Part shown: positions 1 through 7,470 of the stretch, in pieces | Layout: each line of letters begins with the position of its first letter | Numbering within the stretch: position 1 is the first letter of the stretch | Assembly: GCA_002480565.1 (NCBI GenBank) | Contig: DLCK01000052.1 | Span: forward strand, 22,761 to 86,760 | Length of the DNA: 64,000 bases | Direction of reading: 5' to 3' | Source: Phycisphaerales bacterium UBA7800 | GTDB lineage: Bacteria > Planctomycetota > Phycisphaerae > Phycisphaerales > Phycisphaeraceae | The notes under the pieces: generated by a model | What the model saw: only the letters and a program-made list of their open reading frames with translations | The model's database searches: none | Told to the model about the DNA's origin: nothing | Position numbers and translations under genes: made by a program

Positions 1-93
1 TTTGAGCTTCGCTCAATCCCGGCTCGACACGAGCCGGCTCGCTAAGGCACAAAAAAACGTGCTTGCGTTTGCCCTGCGGATGAGTCCAGACAC
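1..93. repeat. Two small hairpins at window edge, no gene seen
   Basis: Two perfect inverted repeats lie side by side: TTGAGC/GCTCAA (2-16, 3-nt loop) and CCGGCTCG/CGAGCCGG (19-37, 3-nt loop). No T-tract follows directly on either strand, so a standard terminator is not clear. A REP-like palindromic unit is possible. No coding sequence is supported here. Confidence 0.4.
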
Positions 94-1248
94 TTAACTG
101 ACTTGTAGCTTGGCTTGGGCTTTGTGTTTCCGGCGATACCGGTACATGCTGATGAGTACCGCTAAACAAACAATGATCACAGTAAAGGCCATTCGTACGT
201 TTAGAGGTATTGTGTCGTAAAAGTGCCAATTCACTTTCATCACCGGTAGCGAACTGTTGTAGTACTTGTCTTGGAATGCTTTATCCAGATTCTTGCCAGC
301 TTTAACCCAAGCCTGCTCATCCGCCTGTATCTGAGCAAATAGTGCTTTGCCTTGTTTGATCTCATCCTCAAGGTCTTTTTGCACACGGCTTGTGCCGATC
401 ACTTCCTGCATGAACAAAGCTCGATCTGCTTTTTTACGGTAGATCGCTTTAGCGGTTTGAGAGTCCGTTTCCATTGCAGCTTTGAGATAAGCGCGAGCTG
501 CAATCATGTTGGATTGGCCAGAACCAACACGAAAAAGAAGGACATCGCCCAAAGCTTCGAGCAGGATTGGTGAGTCGTAATGTCCAAACCGCATCATGCC
601 CAGAATGCCTTTGGCCGCTTTTTTAAATTCCTTTCCCTCAAAGGAACCGTTTTCGTCTTGGAATTTATTGAATACATATTCAGAAAAGCCTGGAAAGACG
701 GTATCTGTAGATCGATTCAATGGGAGATTGTTATTACCATTTGTCTCACGTTGCTCAATCACATACTCCACCAACAACTGTTGATAAATCTCTCGGCCAA
801 AATGAGCGTCAGGGTTGATCTCGATGGCTTTCTTGATGTGGATCAGTCCCTTTTCCAACTCGTTGTTGTGGATGTAAAACGTGCCGAGGTTGGCTTGGGA
901 TTCGTACTTCAATTGGTCGGGCCAACGCTGCATTTTTTCGAGCATGGTTGCGATGGCCTTGGGCGAATCGCCGAGCTTGTCATAGGCAACCGCGATGTCG
1001 TCATACTGGGCAGGTGTCCGGTTTCCGAATGGTGTTTTGAGACGGTCTTCAATCCGCCATTGGTAGTACGCATCGGAGTGTCGCACGAAATAGCCGACGA
1101 TCAGCTCATGTGCTTCGGGAAAGCGTTGGCGTTCCATGGCAATGGTGTCGTAATCCCATGCACATGCGTTCAGTTGTTGATTTGGCAAGAGGGTGGTGGC
1201 TAACAAGGACAGGCAGCCAATCGTGAAATACATCCGGAAGTATGACAT
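94..1248 (-). CDS. Secreted/membrane-anchored TPR protein
   Basis: A 384-residue protein with an N-terminal signal-like segment (about 1-29, hydrophobic core then N-A-C-A). TPR-like helices lie around residues 80-165 (the stretch with ALAYDKLGD-like spacing and LGTFYIHNNELEKGL). A single membrane segment near 349-368 is followed by a basic tail. The topology therefore suggests a large extracytoplasmic domain anchored at its C-terminus. TPR domains hold protein complexes together; no catalytic motif is visible and the partner is unknown. The gene is monocistronic as far as can be seen, upstream of nothing on its strand but the window edge. The first ATG is used; no strong ribosome binding site precedes it. 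The specific function is not recognised. Confidence 0.75.
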   Translation of the reverse strand: MSYFRMYFTIGCLSLLATTLLPNQQLNACAWDYDTIAMERQRFPEAHELIVGYFVRHSDAYYQWRIEDRLKTPFGNRTPAQYDDIAVAYDKLGDSPKAIATMLEKMQRWPDQLKYESQANLGTFYIHNNELEKGLIHIKKAIEINPDAHFGREIYQQLLVEYVIEQRETNGNNNLPLNRSTDTVFPGFSEYVFNKFQDENGSFEGKEFKKAAKGILGMMRFGHYDSPILLEALGDVLLFRVGSGQSNMIAARAYLKAAMETDSQTAKAIYRKKADRALFMQEVIGTSRVQKDLEDEIKQGKALFAQIQADEQAWVKAGKNLDKAFQDKYYNSSLPVMKVNWHFYDTIPLNVRMAFTVIIVCLAVLISMYRYRRKHKAQAKLQVS

Positions 1249-1360
1249 GTGATGATCTTTGCGCTATGCGGGTGAAAGTGAAATATATTGAATGATGAGG
1301 TGGATTTATTGTACCGCTCAAAGGCGATGCGGATAAGGATATGGATATGACATACCCAAG

Positions 1361-1395
1361 AAAAAACCCCGCCAAGTCATCGACTTTTCGGGGTT
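1361..1395 (-). terminator. Rho-independent terminator after the tRNA-Thr pair
   Basis: Read on the minus strand, the hairpin has stem AACCCCG/CGGGGTT with an inner AAGTC/GACTT helix and runs straight into six T. It lies 6 bases past the 3' end of the tRNA-Thr(TGT) gene, so it probably ends the two-tRNA transcript. Confidence 0.85.
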
Positions 1396-1400
1396 ACCAA

Positions 1401-1473
1401 AGCCACCAGCCGGACTCGAACCGGCGACCTGCGGTTTACAAAACCGCTGCTCTACCAACTGAGCTATAGTGGC
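1401..1473 (-). tRNA. tRNA-Thr (anticodon TGT)
   Basis: The minus strand folds as a full cloverleaf: acceptor GCCACTA/TGGTGGC (one G-T pair), D arm AGCTCAGTTGGTAGAGC, anticodon stem GCGGT/ACCGC around loop TTTGTAA (anticodon TGT), and T arm with GGTTCGAGTCC. The 3' CCA is not encoded. It is downstream of a second tRNA-Thr and shares its transcript. Confidence 0.95.
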
Positions 1474-1519
1474 AATATGGGCCAACTGAAAGTATGACGT
1501 TTCAGGTGACCATTTTCAA

Positions 1520-1591
1520 AGCCAGCTTGGGGATTTGAACCCCAGACCTATGCTTTACGAAAGCATTGCTCTACCACTGAGCTAAGCTGGC
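1520..1591 (-). tRNA. tRNA-Thr (anticodon CGT)
   Basis: The minus strand gives a cloverleaf with perfect acceptor GCCAGCT/AGCTGGC, anticodon stem ATGCT/AGCAT around loop TTCGTAA (anticodon CGT), and T arm with GGTTCAAATCC. The 3' CCA is not encoded. With the TGT gene 46 bases downstream it covers A- and G-ending threonine codons. Confidence 0.95.
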
Positions 1592-1603
1592 ATCGAGCCG
1601 CAC

Positions 1604-1633
1604 ATTATAAGCTTGGTGGCGAGATTCTGGCAA
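1604..1633 (-). promoter_or_regulatory. Promoter of the tRNA-Thr pair
   Basis: On the minus strand a TTGCCA (-35) is followed after 18 bases by a perfect TATAAT (-10), which ends 12 bases before the first tRNA base. The tRNA-Met promoter in this window (57044) uses the same TTGCCA box. Confidence 0.7.
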
Positions 1634-1664
1634 GTCGTGATGATGATCAATTCTTCCAGAGCTG

Positions 1665-2339
1665 TCAATCGGCATATTCCCAGACCGTAACTGCCAACTC
1701 CTGTACGCCCCAACGCCTTGCAATGGCGTGCGTCGGGTAGAGGACATCCAGACGGTTGCCTTTGATTTTGCCACCGATATCCAACACGGGGACGGGCTTG
1801 CTGCCGTTGTATCCGGGGACTGTCAAAAGCGTGCCATAGGGCAGCAGATGGGTGTCGGCTGCAACAAGTTTGCCTGCGTTGGTCCAGACACTGTAGCCCG
1901 ATGCGGTGATGCCGTCAGCCCATTTACCGCATGAGCGTTCGTCGGGACTGTAGGCAGTGACTTTCATTTTGATCGTCTTTAGCGCTCGAAGCGGGCGACC
2001 GTTGTAGGTCATGGGAACGGTTGACGTGTTGGACTGTGAGACGCTGGTTTGTTGTTGCGTTGGGATCAGTTCATTGTGATCGGTGGCAACATGTACATGC
2101 ACAAGTGGGTTCGGTGTGACATGCTTTGCCATATCCAAATGGACTTGGGGCTTGACCTGTTCTAGCTGCATAAGCAAAGGCGCCTGGGAATTAGCCGCAT
2201 CCGGTCGACTAAGCGGAGACCAGACGATGACCAATCCAATCGCACCAAGAATCAGGCAATAGCAAAGCCCCATCGTGAGCATGCCACGCAGGGATCGGCG
2301 AGAAGACTTGTAACATTGTGGACGGCCAGGCATCTGCAT
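1665..2339 (-). CDS. 3D-domain (RlpA/MltA-like double-psi barrel) protein
   Basis: A 224-residue protein with a basic N-terminus, one membrane segment around residues 20-39, a Thr/Gln-rich linker and a C-terminal 3D domain from about residue 118. The domain shows its usual signature: TAYSPDERSCG, the central ADTHLLPYGT strand, and DIGGKIKGNRLDV with conserved aspartates. 3D domains occur in lytic transglycosylase-like and Rpf-like wall enzymes, so a role at peptidoglycan or in the envelope is likely, with the domain outside the membrane. The catalytic activity of stand-alone 3D proteins is not settled. The gene stands alone between the tRNA genes and a divergent LacI regulator. Confidence 0.8.
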   Translation of the reverse strand: MQMPGRPQCYKSSRRSLRGMLTMGLCYCLILGAIGLVIVWSPLSRPDAANSQAPLLMQLEQVKPQVHLDMAKHVTPNPLVHVHVATDHNELIPTQQQTSVSQSNTSTVPMTYNGRPLRALKTIKMKVTAYSPDERSCGKWADGITASGYSVWTNAGKLVAADTHLLPYGTLLTVPGYNGSKPVPVLDIGGKIKGNRLDVLYPTHAIARRWGVQELAVTVWEYAD

Positions 2340-2570
2340 GGTCAGGCTATCTCCCTGTACGGAAACAGTCGCATGCCATCCTTGGCGGTCAGTTCAATCG
2401 AGCGTCACAGTTTAGTCGCAAACATTGTTATCGGTCAATGCCAATGTGGTTTAAGTTTATTATTGCAAGCTTTTTCAGGCAATATGGATCGGTTGTAGAG
2501 GATTTGCCAAGGTTAGTTGATATACTCAATGGATAAAGGTTTTCATTCCTTTTCATAGGATATTACACCC

Positions 2571-3722
2571 ATGGCCTCACGCGGATCAGCTACGCTTGCT
2601 CAAGTCAGTTCTGTTGCAGGTTGTTCACCAGCCACTGTCAGTCGCGTACTTAACAGCTCTGGCCCTGTTCGTGAGGATGTCCGGCGTACAGTTCTTGAAG
2701 CGGTTCGCAAGACCGGTTATATCCATAAGCCCTCCAAGCGTAAACAACCCTTAAAGCAATCTTCAAAGCAGGCGTCTGCATCAATTGTGCCATCTACAGG
2801 AGTGGTTGAAGTCCTGCTTCATCGTTATTCACCGATGGAACGTGTCACTTCCCAAGCTGATGGTTTGCATGTCGATCCACCGGCAATGGTCGAAGGGGCC
2901 AAGCTGGTATCTGAAAATTTTCGCAGTAGTGGTACCGACTTTTACCTGAACATCATCAGTGGCATTATGAGTCAGTTAGCTGATGCCGGGCGGCGGACAA
3001 TGCTCCAGACCACCACCGATCTGACAGCACCGAATCTGCTTGGTGAGATTAATCGTAAATCCAACACCGGCGTAATTCTACTCGGGGAATACAGCCCTGA
3101 TATCGAGACATTTCTAAGTCGTTGCAAGGTGCCGTTGGTACTTGTGGATATCATCCATCCCTGCCCGCATGATGTGGTCACAATCGACAATCATGCCGGT
3201 ATCTCGCAATCTGTCGACCACCTTATTGAACTGGGCCACCGGGATATTGGCTATGTCGGTGCGCCCTACAATGCCAGTTTTGCTGAACGATGGAACAGCT
3301 TCCGTTTTCAGATGACCGAGAACAATTTGAAAATTAACGAGGATTGGGTCTATCACGGGGATGAACAGATCGAACCCACTGCAAAAGGTGTAGCATCAAT
3401 CCTCAAAAAAACAACACGTCCCACTGCACTGGTCTGCGCCAATGACTGGGCAGCAATGGGTGTCTTACGAGCGGCAGAGTCCTGCGCGATGCGCGTCCCG
3501 GACCAGCTAAGCGTGGTTGGATTTGATGATGTGGATGCAGCTTCCATGGTGACACCTGCCTTGACCACCCTTGCCATCCCGTTACACCAGATGGGACGCC
3601 AGGCCGCAAGACAGTTCTTGATTAACGATCTCTATGGCACGGATGTCGCCCGTAAACGCGGAGCCTGCATCCGAGTTGCCCCAGAACTGGTGGTCCGCGG
3701 TTCGACACGTTCACTTAAATAA
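2571..3722 (+). CDS. LacI-family transcriptional regulator
   Basis: A 383-residue LacI/GalR-type repressor. The N-terminal helix-turn-helix (about residues 7-27: AQVSSVAGCSPATVSRVLNS) and hinge helix are followed by a basic insert (KRKQPLKQSSKQ) that is longer than usual. The periplasmic-binding-protein-like sensor domain ends with DQLSVVGFDDVDAA and a TLAIPLHQMG stretch typical of the family. The ATG at 2571 is preceded by AGGA 10 bases upstream. It is not next to sugar genes: upstream is the divergent 3D-domain gene and downstream the convergent glycosylation operon, so its regulon cannot be read from context. Ligand unknown. Confidence 0.9.
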   Translation: MASRGSATLAQVSSVAGCSPATVSRVLNSSGPVREDVRRTVLEAVRKTGYIHKPSKRKQPLKQSSKQASASIVPSTGVVEVLLHRYSPMERVTSQADGLHVDPPAMVEGAKLVSENFRSSGTDFYLNIISGIMSQLADAGRRTMLQTTTDLTAPNLLGEINRKSNTGVILLGEYSPDIETFLSRCKVPLVLVDIIHPCPHDVVTIDNHAGISQSVDHLIELGHRDIGYVGAPYNASFAERWNSFRFQMTENNLKINEDWVYHGDEQIEPTAKGVASILKKTTRPTALVCANDWAAMGVLRAAESCAMRVPDQLSVVGFDDVDAASMVTPALTTLAIPLHQMGRQAARQFLINDLYGTDVARKRGACIRVAPELVVRGSTRSLK

Positions 3723-3776
3723 GGGTCGCATGAACCATCTTTTGTCTGTATCGCTAAGCAGACTGCCTGTAGTCAT

Positions 3777-4934
3777 TCAATACCGATTCTGCTTGCCCGT
3801 TGGCAACTTACTGAGGTTCAGTTTTGCCAGAATGTCCGCGATCTGCTTGCCTGCATGGCCATCGCCGTAAGGATGCTTGCGACACTTGGGTGGTTGGGTC
3901 AGGGCCTGCTTGATGGCAGCAGAAACCGACTCGACACCATAATCACAGTCGATCACATTCGCGGGCTTTTCACGTCCGTTTTGACGCGGGCCGATGTTCA
4001 CCACCGGGATGCCACCCTTGACCACCGCAGCTGCTTCGATGAGTCCAGCTGAGGAGTTACCCACCAGGACTGCTGCACGTTTGAGCAGGGCGATGAATTG
4101 TTCACGTTTGAGGTGTTCAACGACTTTTACCTTGCTGCGTCCAATGGCATCACGGATACCGACGCAGCCGGTGTCCTGATTGGGCATGACCACCAGATTG
4201 GACATCTTGCCTAATGCCTTGATCGTAGCTCGCATGTGTCGTGCTTCGGCAGCATCAGTCAAACCCACCGGATGTTGAAGTACCATCGCAAAGGGTTCGT
4301 CAGGTTCGAATCCACAGTTACGCATCACCGTGTCATCCGCAGCGTCAATGTCGGCCAGTGCATCAAGTGCCGGGGAGCCGACATTGAAAACCAACTCCTG
4401 TGGTTCACCCATTCGGATGATGCGTTTGGCACTTTGACTGCTGGCTGGAAAGTGGATGTGTGAGAGCTTGGTAATGGCATGACGCATTGCTTCGTCTGCG
4501 ACACCTTCTGCGCGATCCCCGCCATGAATGTGCGCCACGTGCAGTCCGCCGACACTTGCTGCGGTCGCGCCTGCCATGGCTTCGATACGATCACCTAAGA
4601 CCAATACCACGTCCGGTCGGATGCGACTGATCACCGCGCCGAATCCGATCATGCCCATGCCCAAAGCAATGCTGTCGGAAATGCGACCACTTTCGCCCGG
4701 TCGTTGCATGGGGATTTGACCGTCAATGTTAAAGCCTGCATCGGTGATATCACACTCGGTGTTTTGGACCAGATGCAGTCCGCCGACGAGGACTTTAAGT
4801 TTGAGTTTGGGGTGTGCATCGATGGCTTGCATCACCGGCTTGAGCAGTCCAAACTCAGCACGTGTGCCGGTGAAGACCGCGATGGTTTTGGTATTTGTCT
4901 TGCTTGTTTTTTTGACTGGTTTCTTGGATGCCAT
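3777..4934 (-). CDS. neuC: UDP-N-acetylglucosamine 2-epimerase (hydrolysing), NeuC/LegG type
   Basis: A 385-residue enzyme of the hydrolysing UDP-sugar 2-epimerase family (GT-B fold). Family marks are VFTGTRAEFGLLKP near the N-terminus, VLGDRIEAM, HIHGGDRAEG, LVGNSSAGLIEAA and NIGPRQNGREKP. These enzymes release ManNAc (NeuC) or a 2,4-diacetamido mannose analogue (LegG/PseG-like step) for nonulosonic acid synthesis. I chose the ATG at 4934; a TTG two codons earlier would overlap the neuA stop, and AAGG lies correctly for the ATG. It starts two bases after neuA ends, so translation is probably coupled. It is last in the glycosylation operon. No NeuB-type synthase is in the window. Confidence 0.88.
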   Translation of the reverse strand: MASKKPVKKTSKTNTKTIAVFTGTRAEFGLLKPVMQAIDAHPKLKLKVLVGGLHLVQNTECDITDAGFNIDGQIPMQRPGESGRISDSIALGMGMIGFGAVISRIRPDVVLVLGDRIEAMAGATAASVGGLHVAHIHGGDRAEGVADEAMRHAITKLSHIHFPASSQSAKRIIRMGEPQELVFNVGSPALDALADIDAADDTVMRNCGFEPDEPFAMVLQHPVGLTDAAEARHMRATIKALGKMSNLVVMPNQDTGCVGIRDAIGRSKVKVVEHLKREQFIALLKRAAVLVGNSSAGLIEAAAVVKGGIPVVNIGPRQNGREKPANVIDCDYGVESVSAAIKQALTQPPKCRKHPYGDGHAGKQIADILAKLNLSKLPTGKQNRY

Positions 4935-4936
4935 AT

Positions 4937-5656
4937 TCAAAGACCTTGATTTGTGCGATGCGTGAGGACAGCTTGAGCCAATAGCAGATCGATTTCATTA
5001 TCAATGTCCACGACATCGGTCTCCTGCGTGACAATGGCTCGGCGGTCTTGTCCCAGGAAATTGTGCGGGTGCGCCGGGTCCACGTCAAACAGACAGTCGC
5101 GTTTGACTGCCAGTACGCCGGAATTAAGCATGTAAACAGGTGGTAAATCCTGGCGTCGGTAAATTTCGTTGGGGATGTAGGGTTCGACGATATCCTCATC
5201 TTTGCCGGTGAGTTTACGCATCCAAAGCGGATGGGTTTTGCCTACATGGTAAACCGTTTGGACACTATCGCAGCCGGTGTCGATGAGTTTCTGCAACGCG
5301 CGATCCGTCAGATCATCGGGCCTTAATGCGACATTGGCATAGAGGATTGCAATGGCCGATGCTGTTTTGCCACTTTCATTTTCCCATTGACTCACGCCAT
5401 GACGGACTGCTGCATCGACAGTGACGGTATCACCTGAAAGTTCGTCGGGACGATTGTAGCAATGAACACCATAAGACCGACCAACGTCCAGAATCGCTTC
5501 GCCGTCTGATGAGAGGATGACCGCTTGGGGGAGTTTACTTTGCAGAGCATGTTCAACGGTCCATGCGGTGAGAGGTTTGCCGCCAAGTGGGCGCATGTTT
5601 TTATGCTTAAGCCCCTTGCTCCCGGCCCGACCGATGATGATGGCGATGGTGGTCAT
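4937..5656 (-). CDS. neuA: CMP-nonulosonate (acylneuraminate) cytidylyltransferase
   Basis: A 239-residue cytidylyltransferase of the NeuA/LegF/PseF group. The nucleotide-binding start GRAGSKGLKHKN, the R-P-L-G-G-K-P-L segment, LYANVALRPDDL and the C-terminal DIDNEIDLLLA are characteristic. It activates a nonulosonic acid (sialic, legionaminic or pseudaminic type) with CTP before transfer to a protein or polysaccharide; which sugar cannot be told from sequence by eye. It overlaps functionally with the following neuC gene. The 108 bases before it carry an imperfect inverted repeat element and no Shine-Dalgarno, so its expression may be uncoupled from the upstream gene. Confidence 0.88.
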   Translation of the reverse strand: MTTIAIIIGRAGSKGLKHKNMRPLGGKPLTAWTVEHALQSKLPQAVILSSDGEAILDVGRSYGVHCYNRPDELSGDTVTVDAAVRHGVSQWENESGKTASAIAILYANVALRPDDLTDRALQKLIDTGCDSVQTVYHVGKTHPLWMRKLTGKDEDIVEPYIPNEIYRRQDLPPVYMLNSGVLAVKRDCLFDVDPAHPHNFLGQDRRAIVTQETDVVDIDNEIDLLLAQAVLTHRTNQGL

Positions 5657-5661
5657 TTTTC

Positions 5662-5760
5662 AGGAGTAGGGATTAGTGATTAGGGAGTAGGAAAAGGCAT
5701 GTGCAATTGCCGGTTCTCCATTGTCTTTCCCTACACTCTACTCCCTACTCTCTACTCCCT
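5662..5760. repeat. Imperfect inverted repeat built of GGAGTAGG/CTACTCCC units
   Basis: The space between the SPASM-like gene and neuA is filled by an arm of GGAGTAGGGATTAGTGATTA type (5663-5693) and a complementary arm of CTCTACTCCCTACTCTC type (5726-5760), with about 32 bases between them. Each arm is itself a short direct repeat. This resembles dispersed intergenic palindromes rather than a terminator, as no T-tract follows. Confidence 0.6.
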
Positions 5761-5764
5761 TTGA

Positions 5765-7408
5765 TTACGGTCGATGCCATTCGTGACAGTTTTTACAAAG
5801 TTCCAGTGTGTCGATATCCAATGCAGCATGTGATGCACACAGTGACTTGCCTTTGTCTTCCCATAGTTGAGGCAGGCTCATTGTGTTATCGTCGAGCTTG
5901 CCTAAGGGTGCTTTGCCTAACCAATCCTGATCGCATTGAGCGACCGTGCCATCACTGAGAATCGTCACGCGTCGGGAGACTTGTCGGCATGCCATGCGTG
6001 TTGGCGGAGCCATCTTCACCGGTGACATTTCAGGCATCAGGCCGCATCCACTTTGAGCAGGGAGGATCACTGCCTGCTGCGTGTAATGCGTCCAACGATC
6101 AAAGAAGGTTTCCATATCCTTGAGGTTGTCCGACACTTTAATGAGAGTAGGCAACAACCAGGGGATGCCGGGCTTGTTATCAAACTCCGGTGACTGCCAA
6201 CGGCGGTTTCGTTCGTTGAGTAACCATTGCAGATTGTCAGTTAAATGTTTGAAGTTATGCTGCGGATCACCGGGGCTGCATAGCTTCTCATAGGTCGCAG
6301 AGGTGTCAGCATTGATCCGGATACTGACAATATCAATTGGTAAACGCAGCAGTTTTTCGACTTGCTGGGGTGTGCCTTGCAGGTCAGTTTGGATATGAAT
6401 GCCAAATACACCAGCGTCTTTTGCAAGGTTGATTGCGTCGATCCATTGGTCATGAAGCATCGCATCGCCCAGTCCGCCGAAGGTGACAAGCGACTCTGGG
6501 GGAAGTGATTTGAGCATCCTTTCAAGCGTGTGCATCGACATGGGTTGTCGATTGAATTCAACATGATGTTGAGGTATCAATGGGCCGTTGCAGATGCGCT
6601 TGGGTGTGAGTTCGATACTCACTTGCTGGGGCATGCTCTGGGGCGGTTGCATTGCCGAAACAATCTCTGTTGCCGTTGCATTGTCCCAATCAATATCAAG
6701 TTGATCCATCATTGCAATGCTGCGGGTGTTGTCATAGATGAACCGTTGAGCGACACTTCGCACGGCAGGGGGGATGGCATAACAGATGTCACGGCCGATG
6801 GGGTCAGCCTGCGGATGAGACGGGACGTAGGCAAGCATGTTGCCGAAACTGGCGCCATCACTTTCGGACATCTGTTTTAGAAGGTCAGTGCAAATGACCA
6901 CGCCCGAGAGTCCCGGAGGCGCCTGGTTGAAAGTCATCTGCAAGTCTTTGGGATGCTCCAGATGAATCGCTAATGTTTTTTCACAGTAGTCCGGATCGAC
7001 TAATGGCCAGTCCCCGCCGACGAGGATCACCGCATCGCCGCCGTGGGCTTTGGCAGCTTCATAGATTGGCAGGGGAGGGAGCAATTCGTCATAACACGTT
7101 GCGCCCCCAAGTCCGCCACGCCAATTAATCATCGCCCATTTGCGAGCGCTCTGACGCATCGGCGTGAATTTGTCGGTGACCGCAGCAGGATGAAAGACGA
7201 GTTGCTTTTTGTTTTGCTTTACCAAGTCGCCAAGCTCTTGATCCTCAGGGTGAATGATCACGATTTTGCGTACGGACTTGATCCGTTCAACGCGGCGGAC
7301 GGTTCGCTGTAACACACTCACGCCCCCCAACGAGTCCGCCAAATGTGAAGCCAGTCCCAGGCGGCTGGTCTGTCTGTCGGCAATCACAATGGCAAGGGTG
7401 TTGGGCAT
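5765..7408 (-). CDS. Nucleotidyltransferase-like / SPASM fusion (spiro-SPASM-like), FeS-less radical SAM fold
   Basis: About 547 residues in two halves. Residues 1-250 look like a GT-A nucleotidyltransferase (start LAIVIADRQTSRLGLASHLA; VILVGGDWPLV in place of the usual D-x-D region). From about 265 the protein reads like a radical SAM barrel: an ELT strand, then GGLGDAMLHDQW where family members have GGEPLLH. However, the CxxxCxxC that binds the 4Fe-4S cluster is absent (only one Cys, ELTPKRICNG). The last 90 residues are a SPASM-type cysteine region (ILSDGTVAQCDQDWLGK ... CKNCHEW). It resembles 'spiro-SPASM' proteins known beside flagellar glycosylation genes. Located between Maf and neuA, it probably acts in nonulosonate or flagellin modification. 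Start ATG at 7408 preferred over an upstream TTG. Confidence 0.65.
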   Translation of the reverse strand: MPNTLAIVIADRQTSRLGLASHLADSLGGVSVLQRTVRRVERIKSVRKIVIIHPEDQELGDLVKQNKKQLVFHPAAVTDKFTPMRQSARKWAMINWRGGLGGATCYDELLPPLPIYEAAKAHGGDAVILVGGDWPLVDPDYCEKTLAIHLEHPKDLQMTFNQAPPGLSGVVICTDLLKQMSESDGASFGNMLAYVPSHPQADPIGRDICYAIPPAVRSVAQRFIYDNTRSIAMMDQLDIDWDNATATEIVSAMQPPQSMPQQVSIELTPKRICNGPLIPQHHVEFNRQPMSMHTLERMLKSLPPESLVTFGGLGDAMLHDQWIDAINLAKDAGVFGIHIQTDLQGTPQQVEKLLRLPIDIVSIRINADTSATYEKLCSPGDPQHNFKHLTDNLQWLLNERNRRWQSPEFDNKPGIPWLLPTLIKVSDNLKDMETFFDRWTHYTQQAVILPAQSGCGLMPEMSPVKMAPPTRMACRQVSRRVTILSDGTVAQCDQDWLGKAPLGKLDDNTMSLPQLWEDKGKSLCASHAALDIDTLELCKNCHEWHRP

Positions 7409-7470
7409 ATTCGTCAATCAATTCAAGGCATCAGCAACACGCAGTGTCGCAGCTATTGGTTTTGGTTCTG

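Noticed and set aside
580..1203. Plus-strand frame of 207 codons opposite the TPR gene
   Set aside because: The minus-strand protein has a signal peptide, TPR helices and an anchor; the plus frame has no domain, no ribosome site and lies fully inside it.
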